From the NCBI GenBank assembly GCA_009760855.2, contig WPIO01000001.1, positions 12,035,501 through 12,099,500 of the forward strand: a DNA stretch of 64,000 nt. Direction: 5' to 3'. Shown in pieces: positions 1 to 13,500 of the stretch. Made by a program: the position numbers and the translations under genes. How positions within the stretch are numbered: the stretch's first letter is position 1; every line of letters begins with the position of its first letter. The notes under the pieces are model-generated. The model ran no database searches. It was not told where the DNA came from and was given only the letters and a program-made list of their open reading frames with translations. This DNA is from Cristatella mucedo. Taxonomy: Eukaryota > Bryozoa > Phylactolaemata > Cristatellidae.

Positions 1-37
1 CTGGCAGCAGCAGCAGCGCTAGCACTTTTACTTTGCC

Positions 38-229
38 CCTGGGTCTTAGCCCAGTAGGTAAGGTGCTCACTCTTCACCACGCAGGTCGTGGGTTCGAGTC
101 CTGCAGTGGACGACGATTCTCAATCCCTTATTGCCCAGTGCAAGCTGTGGCGATAGCCACACTTTAAGGCACTTCAGCCGCTATATATATGGGGCTGTTA
201 AATCATCTAGCAATTTACTTCTTCTTGCT
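38..229 (+). mobile_element. tRNA-derived SINE (SINE-A copy 1)
   Basis: The copy starts with a tRNA-like head. An A-box-like segment (TTAGCCCAGTAGGTAAGGTG) is followed by a B box (GGTTCGAGTCC, near 91-101). A body with the pattern 'ttattgcc..gcaag..gtggcgatag..ggcacttc.gccgctata' follows, ending near 'ggctgttaaatcatctagcaa'. The same order recurs near 10.6, 12.0, 16.0, 35.6, 47.9 and (reversed) 63.6 kb. Internal pol III promoter boxes are typical of tRNA-derived SINEs. It is not a functional tRNA gene because no cloverleaf with an anticodon stem can be drawn. Confidence 0.75.
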
Positions 230-1002
230 GATGCATGCTTGCACGTGCACCGAAGCAAGGCGTCGTCGGCAAGGACGCCTGCAGACGAGGGGTTCACTGC
301 TCCACCGATCGCTGGTCATGTGATCGAACGATCACACTCGACTAGTAGCACTTTTTGGCCGCCCTGTTCGTTCTGCTGTCTCCTGCCGCTGCCAGCGCCT
401 ACTAGAACGGCTGCACGCTCGAACGCCGGGGAGGGTGAGGGCCGTGCAGTGAGTGCTCTAGGGGGCTGGCTCGGTGCGGAAGAGCAGGTAGCTTTGGTCC
501 TTTGTGCAACCGGGGAGAGCACTGGCTTGTGCTTTTTTTGCACTCGCTGGGTGCGCGCGTCTAGCCGCCTATTATTGAGCCGACCATCACCCATCGAGCG
601 CGCACAATGGAGACGGCCGAGCATGCGGCTTCAGTGGCGCCCGGCGGCAGCGACGGCAGTGAGCGAGCGTGGCAGCGCACTCCCCGGAGCTCGATATCGC
701 AAGCTGTCGGCTAGTCCCCCCACACACCCACCCCCCCCCCCCCCCCCCCGTAAAGCCCCTGTACTACCCTCTGGGCAGCACCACTACCCTGTCCCGCCAC
801 ACAACCAGCACCACACAACCAGCGTGGTGCTCGCTGGGGTGTGTGGCCCCTCTGCAGCAGGAGGGGCTGCTGCTCATGATGCTTATGCTGTGCAGTACCA
901 CTTGTGTATCACGTGGTCAGACAGCCTGCTGGCCCGTCCATCTAGCTTCTTGGTGGGCCAAGTGCATCGCATGTGCAATATCATCAAGAAGTCGGCTGAG
1001 TC

Positions 1003-1043
<41 letters not shown>

Positions 1044-1560
1044 ACGTGGCACACTCGCGCGCGCGCGCACACACAGTTACACACACACGCACAAATACAG
1101 TTTGACACAAGAGAGGGAAACAGACTAAAGCTGGCCACTCCCATCCCATAGGGATGTGTCTCTTGCCATGCCAGCCCATAGGCATTTGCTGACCAATGCT
1201 TGCCGTGTGTTGGTAGTATGCGCTTGTGCAATCATGTCGAGCCTATGAACACCGGCTGCATAGCCGAATGGCAACCGGAGGCAAGGTCAGGCTGTAAATT
1301 ATGCACGGTCTATTTGTTCTGCATAGTAGCCGTGCCACAGTCCACTGTTGGCATTAGGAAGCTATTGCTGCCCCCCCCCCACGAGGCAGGTAGTAAGCAC
1401 AAGGGCCATGTTTATGCCGGCCGGGCATGTGACAGGCAGCTGTTGCATAAGGAATGTGGTTTTTCATCTGGGATTTTCTGTATCTGCAAGCTGGTTTTCC
1501 AGGTTTTTTTCCATATCAGCAGCTGCGTACAGTCATATGTCTAAAATCTTCCTCCGGGAC
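230..1560. other. no gene recognised; low-complexity DNA
   Basis: This stretch lies beyond the ARL5 3' end and I recognise no gene in it. It holds a poly-C run near 727-748, a (TG)n microsatellite near 1003-1041, CG/CA alternation near 1055-1093 and a C run near 1371. The open frames on both strands are carried by these simple repeats. Confidence 0.5.
1003..1041. repeat. (TG)n microsatellite
   Basis: About 19 uninterrupted TG units, followed by CG/CA alternating purine-pyrimidine sequence. Such tracts are prone to length change and to Z-DNA formation. Confidence 0.95.
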
Positions 1561-3000
1561 TAGGAGGCTGAAGGGAGTGGCAAGGAGGGGAGAGTTGGCA
1601 TTTGGCAGCTGATGAATGGCTTGACGAACGAACGCCTACCTGAGGCCGGCGGCTGCTGCTGTGCCCCCTGCTGCTCGCGACATTTGGTTGCCGAGCAATT
1701 GCAGACGGAAGTGCCGCTGGCGATGCTTTTGGTGTTCTCACCACCGGCCTAGAATAGCCCGCTGCCATCGATCGGCGTGAGCGCGCTCGCGACAGTGGTC
1801 GTGACGAGTCCCGTGCCGCGCTCTGGTTTTCAGCGACAGACCGACGGCTGCAGAGTGCCTCGACCACCCATGGCTGCGCGGGCAGCACGCCGCGATGGCA
1901 GCAGCAGCAGCCGCTGACCCGGGCGGCAGGACGCCGAGCGACCACCGGCACCTCGGCATTTCCTCCACTGCCGGCATCACCGTGACGACCGTCGATGCTT
2001 CCGAGAGGTCTGCGAGGAGCCCGCCGTCGGGCACGGCAGCCGCTGCTGCGGCCAGCGCTGCGGCGGCCGCCATCGCCGCCCTGCACGACGCTCCGCCGCC
2101 GCCCGCCGGCGGCGGCAGCAGTCCGCAGAAGTGGCACCGGGGCTACGGCGGCGGCAGTGGCGGTGGCTCGGGGCCTGCGTGTGGCCTCGACCGCGATGGC
2201 GCAGCTGCGGGCAGCAAGCTGCTCACTGCGAGCGCCGTCATGGCGGTTCAGGTGTCTGCAGCCGCTGCTGCGGAGCTCCTGTGCAACTAATGTCGGACAT
2301 CCGGTGCCGGCCTTCCGCGCTCGTCACAGCGACTCGTCTAAGCAGCAGCAGCAGCTGCTGCTGCGCTGGGGGAGTGCCGGAGAGAAATTCGGCAGCCGCA
2401 GCTGGTGCTCTGCCGCCGGCGCATCGTCACGATGCTCTTGCATGTCGCCAGCATGTCAGACGGCGCTCCGGCGGCTGCGGCAGCAGTGTAGCGTGCGCGT
2501 CGGTTGGCACGCGACACTGGAAAATTACCTTCAAGCCTCTAGGCAGCACGCTCTTCCTGTCGTTATCGCTGGCTGTTGTCGAGGTCAGGCTTAGCCGTCG
2601 TCCGACCGGCGACACGCCAGTGCACGGCACATGTCTGAGCAAGCGAGCAGGCAAGGCGTGACTGCTACGTGACGCCGCGCAACGCAGGACAGCTGAGCCT
2701 GACAGCCTCGAGATGCGAGCGTGCACGGCGGCAGCAGCCGCCGCTGCCTCGGAGCCAAGACGCTAGCTAGCTCGATCGCTAGCCTTGTCTTAGTCATTAG
2801 AACAGTGCGCGTTAGGACGAAAGCACACTTATGCGCGGAGGCGGCCAAGCGCTGCATCAGCTGCTGCCGTGGCGCAAGATCGTCACAGCTTCGCGCTTTC
2901 GCTCGCGGGTACAGCTGATTGCTGCACGCGAACTGGGCGATCGCCCTCGCGTATAGTCTACTAGTCTCCCTCTCACTTAAAGTGTTGCATCTTTTTGCAA
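1560..3000. other. GC- and CpG-rich segment (CpG-island-like)
   Basis: By eye this is the most CpG-dense stretch of the window, rich in GCC/GCG/GGC triplets on both strands. A CpG-dense block often marks a promoter and first exon. It lies downstream of the ARL5 3' end, so it would belong to another, unidentified gene. No TATA box or convincing splice chain was found. Confidence 0.4.
1895..2290 (+). CDS. weak candidate exon, Ala/Gly/Ser-rich protein
   Basis: An ATG-initiated frame of 131 codons with poly-Ala tracts, a Pro run (PPPP) and a Gly/Ser-rich stretch. Third codon positions are strongly G/C, which favours this strand. However, the antisense frame is also open, and I recognise no domain. 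A possible but weak splice donor (CAG|GTGTCT) lies at 2251/2252 in phase 0, so it could be a first exon. Low-complexity GC-rich DNA yields such frames by chance, so this is only a candidate. Confidence 0.22.
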   Translation: MAAAAAADPGGRTPSDHRHLGISSTAGITVTTVDASERSARSPPSGTAAAAAASAAAAAIAALHDAPPPPAGGGSSPQKWHRGYGGGSGGGSGPACGLDRDGAAAGSKLLTASAVMAVQVSAAAAAELLCN

Positions 3001-3029
3001 TATCGAAGAAGCAAATACACAGATTTTTT

Positions 3030-3035
3030 TTTATT
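3030..3035 (-). terminator. candidate polyadenylation signal of the ARL5 gene
   Basis: AATAAA read on the minus strand, about 550 bases past the ARL5 stop codon at 3586-3584. It is the first canonical hexamer I noticed downstream. Its use is inferred from position only. Confidence 0.4.
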
Positions 3036-3583
3036 TCTCACACTGCTCGAACCACAAGTAGCTCTTCGAAAAGAGGCGCGTAGAGCAGGCAAGGCGACCC
3101 GAGTAGAGCACCGCTTCCGGCAGGCTGGCGCACGCCAGTGCAGCGCGCGTGGCCGCCGCTGCCTATCGCTGGCTTGCGAACGAGAGAGCAGCACTCACGC
3201 CAAGCAGTCCTCTACGGGGGAGAGAGGGAAGGATGGCGCTGCCTCCAGCGCCTGCGCCCAAAAGGCATGGGAGCAGATAGGTGGCGGCTACCAGCGAGAG
3301 CAGCAGGCTGCTGGGCAGCACCTCCAGCGACGACCTCGGCTCCCGCTCTCTTGGAGACGACTCTCAGCGGCTTCTACTGCCCAGGCAGCCCCGCTCGGGT
3401 GCAGCAACAGCCGTCGGCTCTCTTCAGCAGCCATCGACTCTCGGCTCTGGCGGCCCAAGATCGTGTGAGCAAGCGCCGAGGTCGGAGAGCCAGTCGGAGA
3501 CCGATCGATCCATTTCGGTTCCTTGTGCTTCGATGGCAAGTGAGGTTACCGTAGTCGAAAGGCACGAGGCCAGAGCCGCTTCT

Positions 3584-5518
3584 TCACCTGGTGCAGTTTG
3601 CGATCCACTCGAGACCCGGGTGCAGCCTGAGAAAATCGAATTGCCACCTCAGACTATGCTGGTGAAGATTGTCGGCCGATCGTGGGGCCGGCTGAAGCGC
3701 TTGCCCCCGGAGGTGGCTGCAGCGGCCGCAGCCCGGGACGGCTTCAGCCGACCGACTTGTTGCCAGCCGAACAAGCCCATCGCCTGCTTCAAGGGGGTGG
3801 GGTGGGGTGCAAGCAGCCGTCCAAACTTAGCCAAGTGCGAGCGCTCACAGTAGCGCAGAGGGAGGGGCAGGGGTTGAGCTTACCCTTCTCCCGACAGAGC
3901 ACAGCAGGCCTGTATGGTCCATCGGTGATCCTTGACTGTCGTCAAGTTGAGCAACTTTGAAATCTCAGCAGCAGACATTGCGCCGGGTAAGTCTTGCTTA
4001 TTGGCATAGATCAGTAATGCTGCCTTTTTAAGATCCTACAAAACATATCCAGGTACTGAGACGAGTGCTGCAGCAGTGGCTTAATCAGCACGGCGTAGGT
4101 GACTTGCCTACGGGCCCCACCCCACCGGGAGATTTTCGAGTGCTGAAGCATAGCATGAGATCGGAGTCTACCTACCGAAGGCAGTTCTTTTGCATCCCAC
4201 TACAAGCGCTGAAAGTCGCTAAGGGTATTCTGTCCTTATACAACTGAGGCACTTGAATCAGCCTATGTACACTAATAATAATAATAATGTACTTGATAAA
4301 GCGCCCTCAGAGAACTTGAATCTCTTTCTAGGCGCTTTACATTTGCTGCAAAGGGAAATGCAATTAAATGGTAAGTAAAATCATGGCTTGAAAAACAAAC
4401 AAAATGAATAACATGGTTAGGGGTGACATGCACAGGGTCAGCATGCAAATGTGGTTAGTGGCAGCATGCACAGTGTCAGCACGAATAAGCACGTGATGGA
4501 CGAATCATAGGGACCCACTAAATGCTGTCCTAAATAGGTGTGTTTTTAAGCTCCTTTTAAATGTGCTCAAGTCAGGGGATGTTCTGACGCAAGTCGGGAG
4601 GGAGTTCCAGGCTTTGGGAGCCTACGAACTAAATGCACGGTCTCCAAAGGATTTGAGGTTTGTACGAGGTATTTGTAGACTGTTGGATTCCGAAAAGCGG
4701 GTGGTACGATGCTTGGCCTGATGGGGGAGTATGTCGGAGAGATAGGCTGGAGCCATAGAATGAAGGGACCTAAAAGTGAGCGACAAAACCTTGAAGTCAA
4801 TCCGTTGCTTGACTGGTAGCCAGTGCAGGTCGGCGAGAAGTGGAGTAATGTGGCAACTGCGCCACTCACGACAGACAAGCCTAGCTGCAGAGTTTTGCAC
4901 CAGCTGCAATCACCTGATCGCACATGCTGGGAGGCCAGTAAGCAGTGAGTTGCAGAAGTCGAGACGAGATGTCACGAATGCATGGACCAACTTAGACATG
5001 GTATCCTTATCTAAACAAGCCCGAATTTTAGCAATATTATGAAGCTGAAAATAGGCAGATTTGACCGTGGAGCTGATATGGTCGTCTAACGAGAGGTCGC
5101 TTTGGAATGACACCTAGATTTCGAGCTGATTCGACAGGAGATATGCTGGCAGAGCCAATTTTGAGTCAGCCTTTCCAATTTATGAATCACACTGGGTTTG
5201 CCCATAACTAGTAAGTTAGTTTAATCATCGTTTAGTTTTAGAGAATTTGCGGCCATCCATTTGCGGATGTCATCAATACATGCAGCAAGTGAGTTTAGAG
5301 AATTTGAGGTGCTTGAAGGCTGTGAGGGATCAAAGCAAAGGTACAACTGAGTGTCATCCGCATAGAAGTGAAAGCCTAGATTGTGCTTGGCAATCACATC
5401 AGCAAGAGGGAGAGTATAAACCGTGAAAAGAACCGGACCTAGCACGGAGCCCTGATTATAAGCAGTGCAAACACACATATACACATCTGCATTATATATA
5501 ATGCAGGTGTATATATGT

Positions 5519-5567
<49 letters not shown>

Positions 5568-7979
5568 GTTATATATATATATATATATGTATAGAAAGAG
5601 AGAGAAAGACTAGAGAGGGAAAGCCCAGTCCATCACTTTGATCAGCCACGGTCTGCACCTTTGCACAGCAGCTGGTTCTTGCGGTGAACAGATTTTTCGA
5701 TTTGGGAATACAGGCTGACCTCTCAGATACATTTTTCTACTAGAACCCAAGTAATTTTCTACTAGAACAAGTGGCCATCACTGCTGCTGCCGGCCCTAGG
5801 CATTCTTTAAAAGCCACCTTGGAGGCTCTTCAATTCGAATGCAGTCAAACTATCATCTTCATGCTCCCCACAGGGTCGTTTATCACGTGCAGAAGCCACC
5901 ACTTTGGCATCTCCTTTCTCAAAGCTAAGATTGCAGATGATTAGTGCAGAATGGACTCCTCATTAGTAATCCTCTTGGTAACTTGATGAGATTACAGTAT
6001 TACCGGTGAGCGAAGCACCCTAGGGTTTCCCATTTAATTATCAGCCCTCATGCAAGATGCTGCCACAGAAAGGCCGGACGATAGCGGCACCAGGTGGAAG
6101 AGACGTCTACCGAACACAAGCAGCCACCTGATTAGGCTGGTTGCAGCAGTGAACCAGTCGAGTGGATTCGACTATCAGTAACACATTAAGACGACTACTG
6201 GTCTACTCTACCCCGGCACGTGGGTGTGCATGTGTGAGTGCGCGTGCGAACGGCGGCGTGTGCGTACACTGTTCTTAGTTATGACTGCAGAGGCAACACA
6301 GGAGCTAACAGCAGATAGTAGTCAGTTAAGAACGCCAGCTTATTAAAAAAGCACCTCAACAGGCTGTCACGAGAGCCAGCCGTTCTTAAATCTAAATGTG
6401 GCCAGCTGCATCATGTAACATGGCAACCTCCTGCCAACTAGGGATACTATCTATGCTGAGCAGGTGGCCGACGTTTCCTGCTTAACGGCCACTGCCACTG
6501 GCAGCGCCTGTACAAAGGGTGCACATTGTGATCAATCATAACAGGATAGCATTGTTCTGGGCGGTTATACAGTTGCCTTCATTAGAGCTAAATTAGTTGA
6601 CATGCACGGTGGCTTGCACAACTACCGTTGTTTAGTGATGTTTGCCAGGGCAAGCAAGGAGAGCATAATGATTGTGGTGTGCAGTAAGGCAATAATAGCC
6701 ATCGAGCCGGCCAATCCAGCGGCCAGCCAGTGCAGCCTGGCCACTGCCCGCACCCAATCGATGCAGGACGGCTTAACGGATCGCTCGATCGGCTACCTCT
6801 GCTGGAGTACCATTGAGTTGGTAAAATAGAGTGTGCTCTGCCTTTGCACGAACGGGCTAAATAGACTTTCGAGTCACGACTCGGGCAAGTGATGCAGCCA
6901 GAATGATAGGCTGTGTAGGCAGGTGCCGAGATCTCTACTACAGAGGCCTCAACTATAGTCAACTATAGTCCTCGAGTACAGAGATCATGAGTAAATGGGT
7001 CAAAGCCCAAACGATACGACAGGACTTAGAGGACAGCTCTTAGTGGAGGCCAGAACGTCTCAAGCTCCGAAGGACTCAACAGCCTACCGGGTGACGACTG
7101 TGGTGCCGAGCCAGCTAAGGCAGAGAGCATCATGTGACTGAGCAGACAACCGAATGCACACAGTACGCTGCCACCAGTGGCCACGAGCTGACTAGCACAG
7201 CATAGCACTGACACTGTAGAATGAGGAAACTTGTCTTGTTGGCCTATGGAGTTGAAAGCACGATCACCGACACCAAAGGTCACGATCCTAACCAGCAGTC
7301 GGAGGTTGCCATCAGACGCCGAACTGGCAGCGGCCATTCAGCAGTTGGGCAGCCGAGGGCTGCCTCTTGCCTCGGTCTCGTTTGACGGTCGACGACCAGC
7401 CCACCCCATCCCCCAATTCTCCGGCAGCATAGGACATGGTGGATGGCAGACCTCCTCAAGATTCCTGGTACTGAGGAGTGCTAGCTGTCAGGATTCGACA
7501 TATAATCCGTAAGGGCCAGGCAGGGCAGGTCAATGCAGCAGGCAGTTCTAGTAAAGGCAACACGACAGGCCATAATTCACCTGACTGTAATAAACCCTAC
7601 CAGACCCAGACCACTGCTGGAGCTGCCAAATGCCTTAGTCACCTTTAATCTCCCCCATTTTGGTCATTGCCATTACAAAGAAAAAGCAGGCAGCAGATCA
7701 GAGCAGCTTCCTTCGATGACTAAGCCGCAGGGGCCTGAGATGCAGGATACGACTCGGTCGTCGTACTCTGCTCAAGCTCACACGTGGGAGTCGCTGGCTC
7801 TCTGTGCTGCCAAGGAAGCTTGGTCTCAGTGGTAGTCTTTTTATGCATCCACTGGTTACAATCCTGGTAGGGGGAAGGGCAGGGAGAAAGAGCTAGGCAA
7901 ACAAGAGGGCAAGCCAATGACAGCGAAGACAGCCGATTGGAGTGTGTGCACCTGTATGCGTTCATGCGTGCGTGCGTGC

Positions 7980-8030
<51 letters not shown>

Positions 8031-8406
8031 GGGGGGGTTTGAGAGAGGCCGATATCAAACAGACTGCATTCTCTCTCCCTACCTCTGGCACTCTGGCCCC
8101 AAGAACATTCCGGGTTTTGCCCTAATACTTCCAACAATTATCAGAGCCAAACAAGCAATTTTCAGAGCCGAGATGGCAATGCCTGGCGACCAGTTTTCCT
8201 AGTGCCAGGGCAGTTGATCCGGAGTACGTAAATGAAGACGGCAGAAGCACGGGATAGAGCTGCAGAGAGGCAACAAGAGAAAAATATTTAACAAACATGA
8301 TTCATTTGTATAGCGCCGTAAGAGAACGCATCTCTATTCTGGCATTTCATATATGCCACGGGGCTCGAGCTCACGACCTCAGCCAGACCTTGGTCGGGAC
8401 AAGAGA

Positions 8407-8488
<82 letters not shown>

Positions 8489-10491
8489 GTTCCATACAAC
8501 ACAGCAAGGGCCAAGCCATCCTTATTCCACAATAGCCAAAACCGGCTTTCAGAGAAGCCATCACGGATGGAGCACTGCCAGCTAACTTGCCGGTGCAATT
8601 TCATAGAACTATTATAGTGGCCTGCCGGAACGTCGTGTGCTATCGGAGCTGTTAGACGGCAGCGATCAAAGGCATTCCAGCCCAGGCATTGCTAGCCAGG
8701 GTTCGGAGCTGCAGGAGCTACCCTGGCAGAGCGATCGGCCAACTCGAGAGCAGCTCATCCCCCACTCCGGCCCGGTTCACAATACAAATGCTACAACATC
8801 GTGATCCTGGCAGCCTAGGCAGCAATAAGCACGATTAAAGAAAACTACACACAGCCGGTAGCAGCGAAGCGCAGTCGTTAAGCATCAAATGGAGGCCAGC
8901 AAGAGCCGAGAATGGCCATTGCCAGCTAAACGTCCACTGCTGCCAAACGTGAAGTGTCAGCACAAAAGTGCCGGCAAAGCATGACCATTCTCTTCGCGAG
9001 TGGGTACATAACACGGGGGGGGGGGGTGGTGGTGGCAGTATTGGATTCTATGGTCGCTTGACGTAAACATTGGCCTCTTTCCACTGGCACCAAGTAGCAA
9101 GAGGTGATGCCAGCGATAGCAGCCGCCCTATCGTGCCATCGTGTGTTCATGACCACAACGAGAAATCCTACCCTAACAAAGAAGGCAGCAGCAGCACGAG
9201 AAGGAGCAGGAGCGGTGGCCGACGACGGCTGCAAGCGCTTGCATTGGATGCTTCAATCGAACTCCAGGCATGTGTGGGCCCCTGCAGCCGGGGCTGAGGC
9301 TGGCCCAGAGCAAACTGGAGAGAACACCTGGTGCTTCGCTAAATTCGGGGCAGCCGAGCCAAAAGGCGGTGGGAGCAGCAGCAGCAGCAGTGGTGCAACC
9401 AACCGCCTACCACAATCACTTAGAGACGAACGCCGTTGCATCACGTACTTTAGACCGACATTAAATGCTCTTCAAAACTGGCTGGCAGCAGTCGCAGTCG
9501 TGCTCGTGGCTAGCGAAGGATTCACAGAGCCCAATGGAGGTGCAGGGTGCACAGCTGACATGAGGGAGCGAAAGCAATGCAGCTACGCATGAGGTATCTG
9601 AAATATCGACTGCATTGCACAAGCAGACGCCGCCCAGCGACGGCATGATGGGACTTACACATGTTTCTTGACAGCATTTTCCTTATGTACAATCTTTTCG
9701 TGATCCTTTTATTAACTTGCCCAAGAAGACTGCTAGCCTTCCACACCCCTCTACAGCTACCGTTTGCCCTTATTCTGAGATGCACACGCTGTGCTGCTTT
9801 GCATAGCTGGAAGAACAAATGCATCTTCAGCCGCAGGTTGTCCCTGCATCTTTCTTAATGAGGCTATTGTAAGGCCACTAATTACGAAGTCGACGATGAG
9901 TCACCAGGAGCGCCCGTGCATTTTCCCTCCATTTAACCAGTTTAAAGAGATTGGACCAAGCAGCTACACTCTATAATATCAAAATTTTAACTAGGCGATA
10001 AGTTCCAGTCAGGATTTAGAGCAGATCACTCCAGAGTCAACATTGCTGTAGGTTTAACCGACCTTCACAGGCATGCTGACATACGTTGCTTCTTCTAGCT
10101 GCTGCTCGATCTCCAGGATCTCCTTTTGATACCAGTGCTCACCAAGTCCTTGAGCACCATCACTGGTATTGCACTGCAGTGGTCTAGCTACTAACTTTGC
10201 GTGAGATTTCAGAGCACAGACTCCTTCATCCCATGAGTATAAAGCAAAAATGACATTGAAAAAATTTGGATTTGTTAAGATTCCTTTTCTTTACATTCAT
10301 TCGCTTGTTCCCTATCTGAAATACTTCCTCCTTCTCCACTCTTCTGGCTTGGATCGTTAAACCGTGCCTTTAGCCAAGCTTCAATCCAGCACATATTCAC
10401 ACACACACACACGCACACACACACACGCACGCACACACGCACGCACGCACACACGCACGCGCACACACACACACATGCGTGCACACACGCT

Positions 10492-10548
<57 letters not shown>

Positions 10549-13500
10549 AAGTGGCTGAAGCCACCGCGAGGATCAAATCGCAGGTGTTCGTGCCAATGCA
10601 ACTGTAAGGCGGCTGCTTTTCACGACCTCGGTACCGAGGTCGTGGGTTCGAATCCTGCGGTGGGTTTGATTCTTCATCGCAGCTGCAAGCGATGGTGATA
10701 GAAGTAAAGGCTCGTCTGTCGCTATATAAAAGAGGCAGTTAAATCAGCTAATTTTTTTTTACACGGCGCAGTGTCCACCGGCAAGTTCTTTACTTTCGGA
10801 CGTAAGCGCTACAGTCGGCCCTCCCACAAACCCGATGGGTAGGAGGAGAGGAAATGGATACTCTCCCAGCAGGCCGCGTTTTAATCTGCGTTGATTATCG
10901 AGATAATAATAATAATAATAATAATGATGATGATGATAATGCATTTGATATGGAGCCCTCAGAGAACTCAATCTCTTTCTAGGCACTATACATTTGCTGA
11001 AAACAAAGACATGGGCAGCGAAAGGGACAATGTAGCATATAATGCACCGAATCAGTTATGTTCCACCTAGCAAATAAACACAAGTCCCAGGTGCCTCTGT
11101 ACTTGCCACTCTTTTCCTGCAGTAAGTAAATCGCAGCAACAAAGTCAGAGTAGTAGGTGCTGGCTTACCGGTCCAGGGTACCCAGTGGAAGGTGGGCGAC
11201 TGTACCTCTGTAGCTCTAACTCCCGAGGGGTGCCTCACATCCTATGGCCCACATCCTATGGGCATTCTACAGCAGCCTTGCGATGCGACTGCTCAGGACA
11301 GCGCCTCATTCGAGGCTGGACTGTGGGCGGCGCACCCATGCTGGAGATTTTCTAGCATCCGAGGAGCGACCACACATCCTGCCTCACACAATGCCACCAC
11401 GACAACATGGCAACGCACGTCAAAGACAGCCCAGAGATGGATGGCACACGAAGCTGCTTAAATAAAGAAATTAAAAAAGGTGTGTAGCTCACAACCAGCT
11501 AGCACAGCCTCAAAGATGGCCTCCTTCACCTCGTGAGCGAGCATCCTGTGCAGCTCTTCCTTTGTTATAGACAGCCTTTCTCTATCCGTGCTGTCGACGA
11601 CAAGTATGACGAACTAAAATGGAACGCGACTTCCCTTACAGCTGCACGAACCGGTTTAACAACTGGACAGCATGAGGTCAACTGCAGCAGCAGAGAGCCG
11701 AGAGCTTGCAGCAGCACATGAAGTAACGTGCTGCAACTTACAGGAGATTGCATAACGGCTCTCTTAAAAGAGATTGGTAGTGGAATAAATTATTATTATA
11801 AATAGATTATATAAATTATAGACAGCGTGGCAATTGCAGTCAGGAGTGCTTGCACCTCAATCTAGAAAAATGCTCATCTACCAATTGCTAGGGAAAGGTG
11901 CTCGTACGAACTAGCTATTGCAAGTCGTTGCTTAACTTCGCCCTAAGCACTGTCTAAAATCGAGTTGACAGCCACCTGTGTTGACCGTGGGTCTTAGCCC
12001 AGTGGTAAGTTGTTTGATCAAGGTCGCGGAATCGATTCCTGTAAGAGGCAATTCTTTATTGCCAACTTCAGGTGGATGCTCTTCCGCCACTATACCAGAG
12101 AGGCTGTTGAATCAGCCAACTTTTACTTTTGACACTTGCTGCTGCTGCTAATTGGCCCCGGTTTATGAATGCCCTGAGAGGTAATACGTGGTTTCTGAAT
12201 TACGATGATTATGTAATGTACAAACATCACAATCTCTGGCTTATATCTTACATAAGCATTGCTAACTAGATAATTAGTCAGTTGGATCCCAAGACTTGAT
12301 TGGAAGTGGTTGTAGTCGTGTTGTCTTATATGGAATAAAGCAAGATCAAAGCATCGTACCACTCGCTTTTCGGAATCCAACAGTCTAGAAATACCTCGTA
12401 CAAACCTTAAATCCTTTGGAGACCGTGCATTTAGCTCGTATGCTCCCACAGCCTGGAACTCCCTCCCGACCTGCATCAGAACATCCCCTGACCTGACCAC
12501 ATTTAAAAGAAACTTAAAAACATACCTATTTAGGACAGCATTTAGTGGGTCCTTGTGATTCGTCCTCGATGTGCTTATGCGTGCTGACACTGTTCATGCT
12601 GCCACTAACCACATTTGCATGCTGACCCAGTGCATGTAACCCCTAACCATGTTATTCATTTTGTTTGTTTTTCAAGCATGATTTTACTTACTATTCTATT
12701 GTGTATCACTTTGCAGCAAATGTAAAGCGCCTAGAAAGAGATTAAGTTCTCTGAGGGCGCTTTATCAAGTGCAATATTATTATTATTATTATTATAAGAT
12801 TTTATCATAAAAGCATATGGATTTATTTTTGACTAATAATAATAATAATGCACTTGATAAAGCGCCCCCAGAGAACTCAATCTCTTTCTAGGCGCTTTAC
12901 ATTTGCTGCAAAGGGAAATGCAATTGAATGATGAGTAATGTCATGCTTGATAAACAACATTAATAACATAGTTAGGGGTGACATGCACAGGGTCAGCATG
13001 CAAATGTGGCTAGTGGCAGCATACACAGTGTCAGCACGCATAAGCACATGAAGGACGAATCACAGGGACCCACTGAATACTGTCCTAAATAGGTGTTTTT
13101 AAAGTTGTTCTTAAATGTGGTAAAGTCAGGGGATGTTCTGACGCAGGTCGGAAGGGAGTTCCAAGCTTTGAGAGCATACGAGCTAAATGAACGGTCTCCA
13201 AAGGATTTGAGATTTGTACGAGGTAGTGGTAAACTGTCGGATTCCAAAAAGTGGGCGGTACAATGCTCAGCCTGGTGGGGGGAGTAGATATCATAGGTAG
13301 GTAGCCATATTGATTGCTGTAGTGCTCTGCCATAGCCTGCATACCAGTGTGCATTCGAGCTGATTAGCCGAGATCCGAGGCGTTGGCTCGAGCAGTATTG
13401 ACGTGATATCTAGCATCTGTTACTTGCACAATATCTTATGCAAAAGACACTATGCCGGAGCCACCACTACATGCATCCGTAATAGTAGGTACCAGACCGA

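Larger units (their letters stand above)
4036..11529 (-). other. ARL5 intron 4, repeat-filled, no other gene seen
   Basis: This 7.5-kb intron separates the exon ending ..RMLAHE from the exon starting DLKKAALL. It contains a reversed LINE (4273-5454), AT, TG, GA and CA microsatellites, a decayed LINE piece, SINEs and a short LINE tail, listed separately. In 5590-7930 and 8485-9980 I see no gene, only short open frames without recognisable domains. Confidence 0.85.

Noticed and set aside
38..110. tRNA gene suggested by A and B boxes
   Set aside because: No cloverleaf with anticodon arm; the same sequence with a shared body recurs at least six times, so it is a SINE.
131..1105. 324-codon plus-strand frame
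   Set aside because: Its length comes from a SINE, poly-C, (TG)n and (CA)n tracts; composition changes abruptly and no domain is present.
3281..3853. 190-codon plus-strand open frame, Ser- and Leu-rich, suggestive of an N-terminus with dileucine motifs
   Set aside because: It begins with GTG rather than ATG and runs antisense across ARL5 exon 6 (3626-3584), which fits the ARL5 frame and C-terminus. No domain is recognised.
8297..8617. Frames with long Arg-Glu or Leu-Ser repeats
   Set aside because: They are translations of the (GA)n microsatellite on the two strands.
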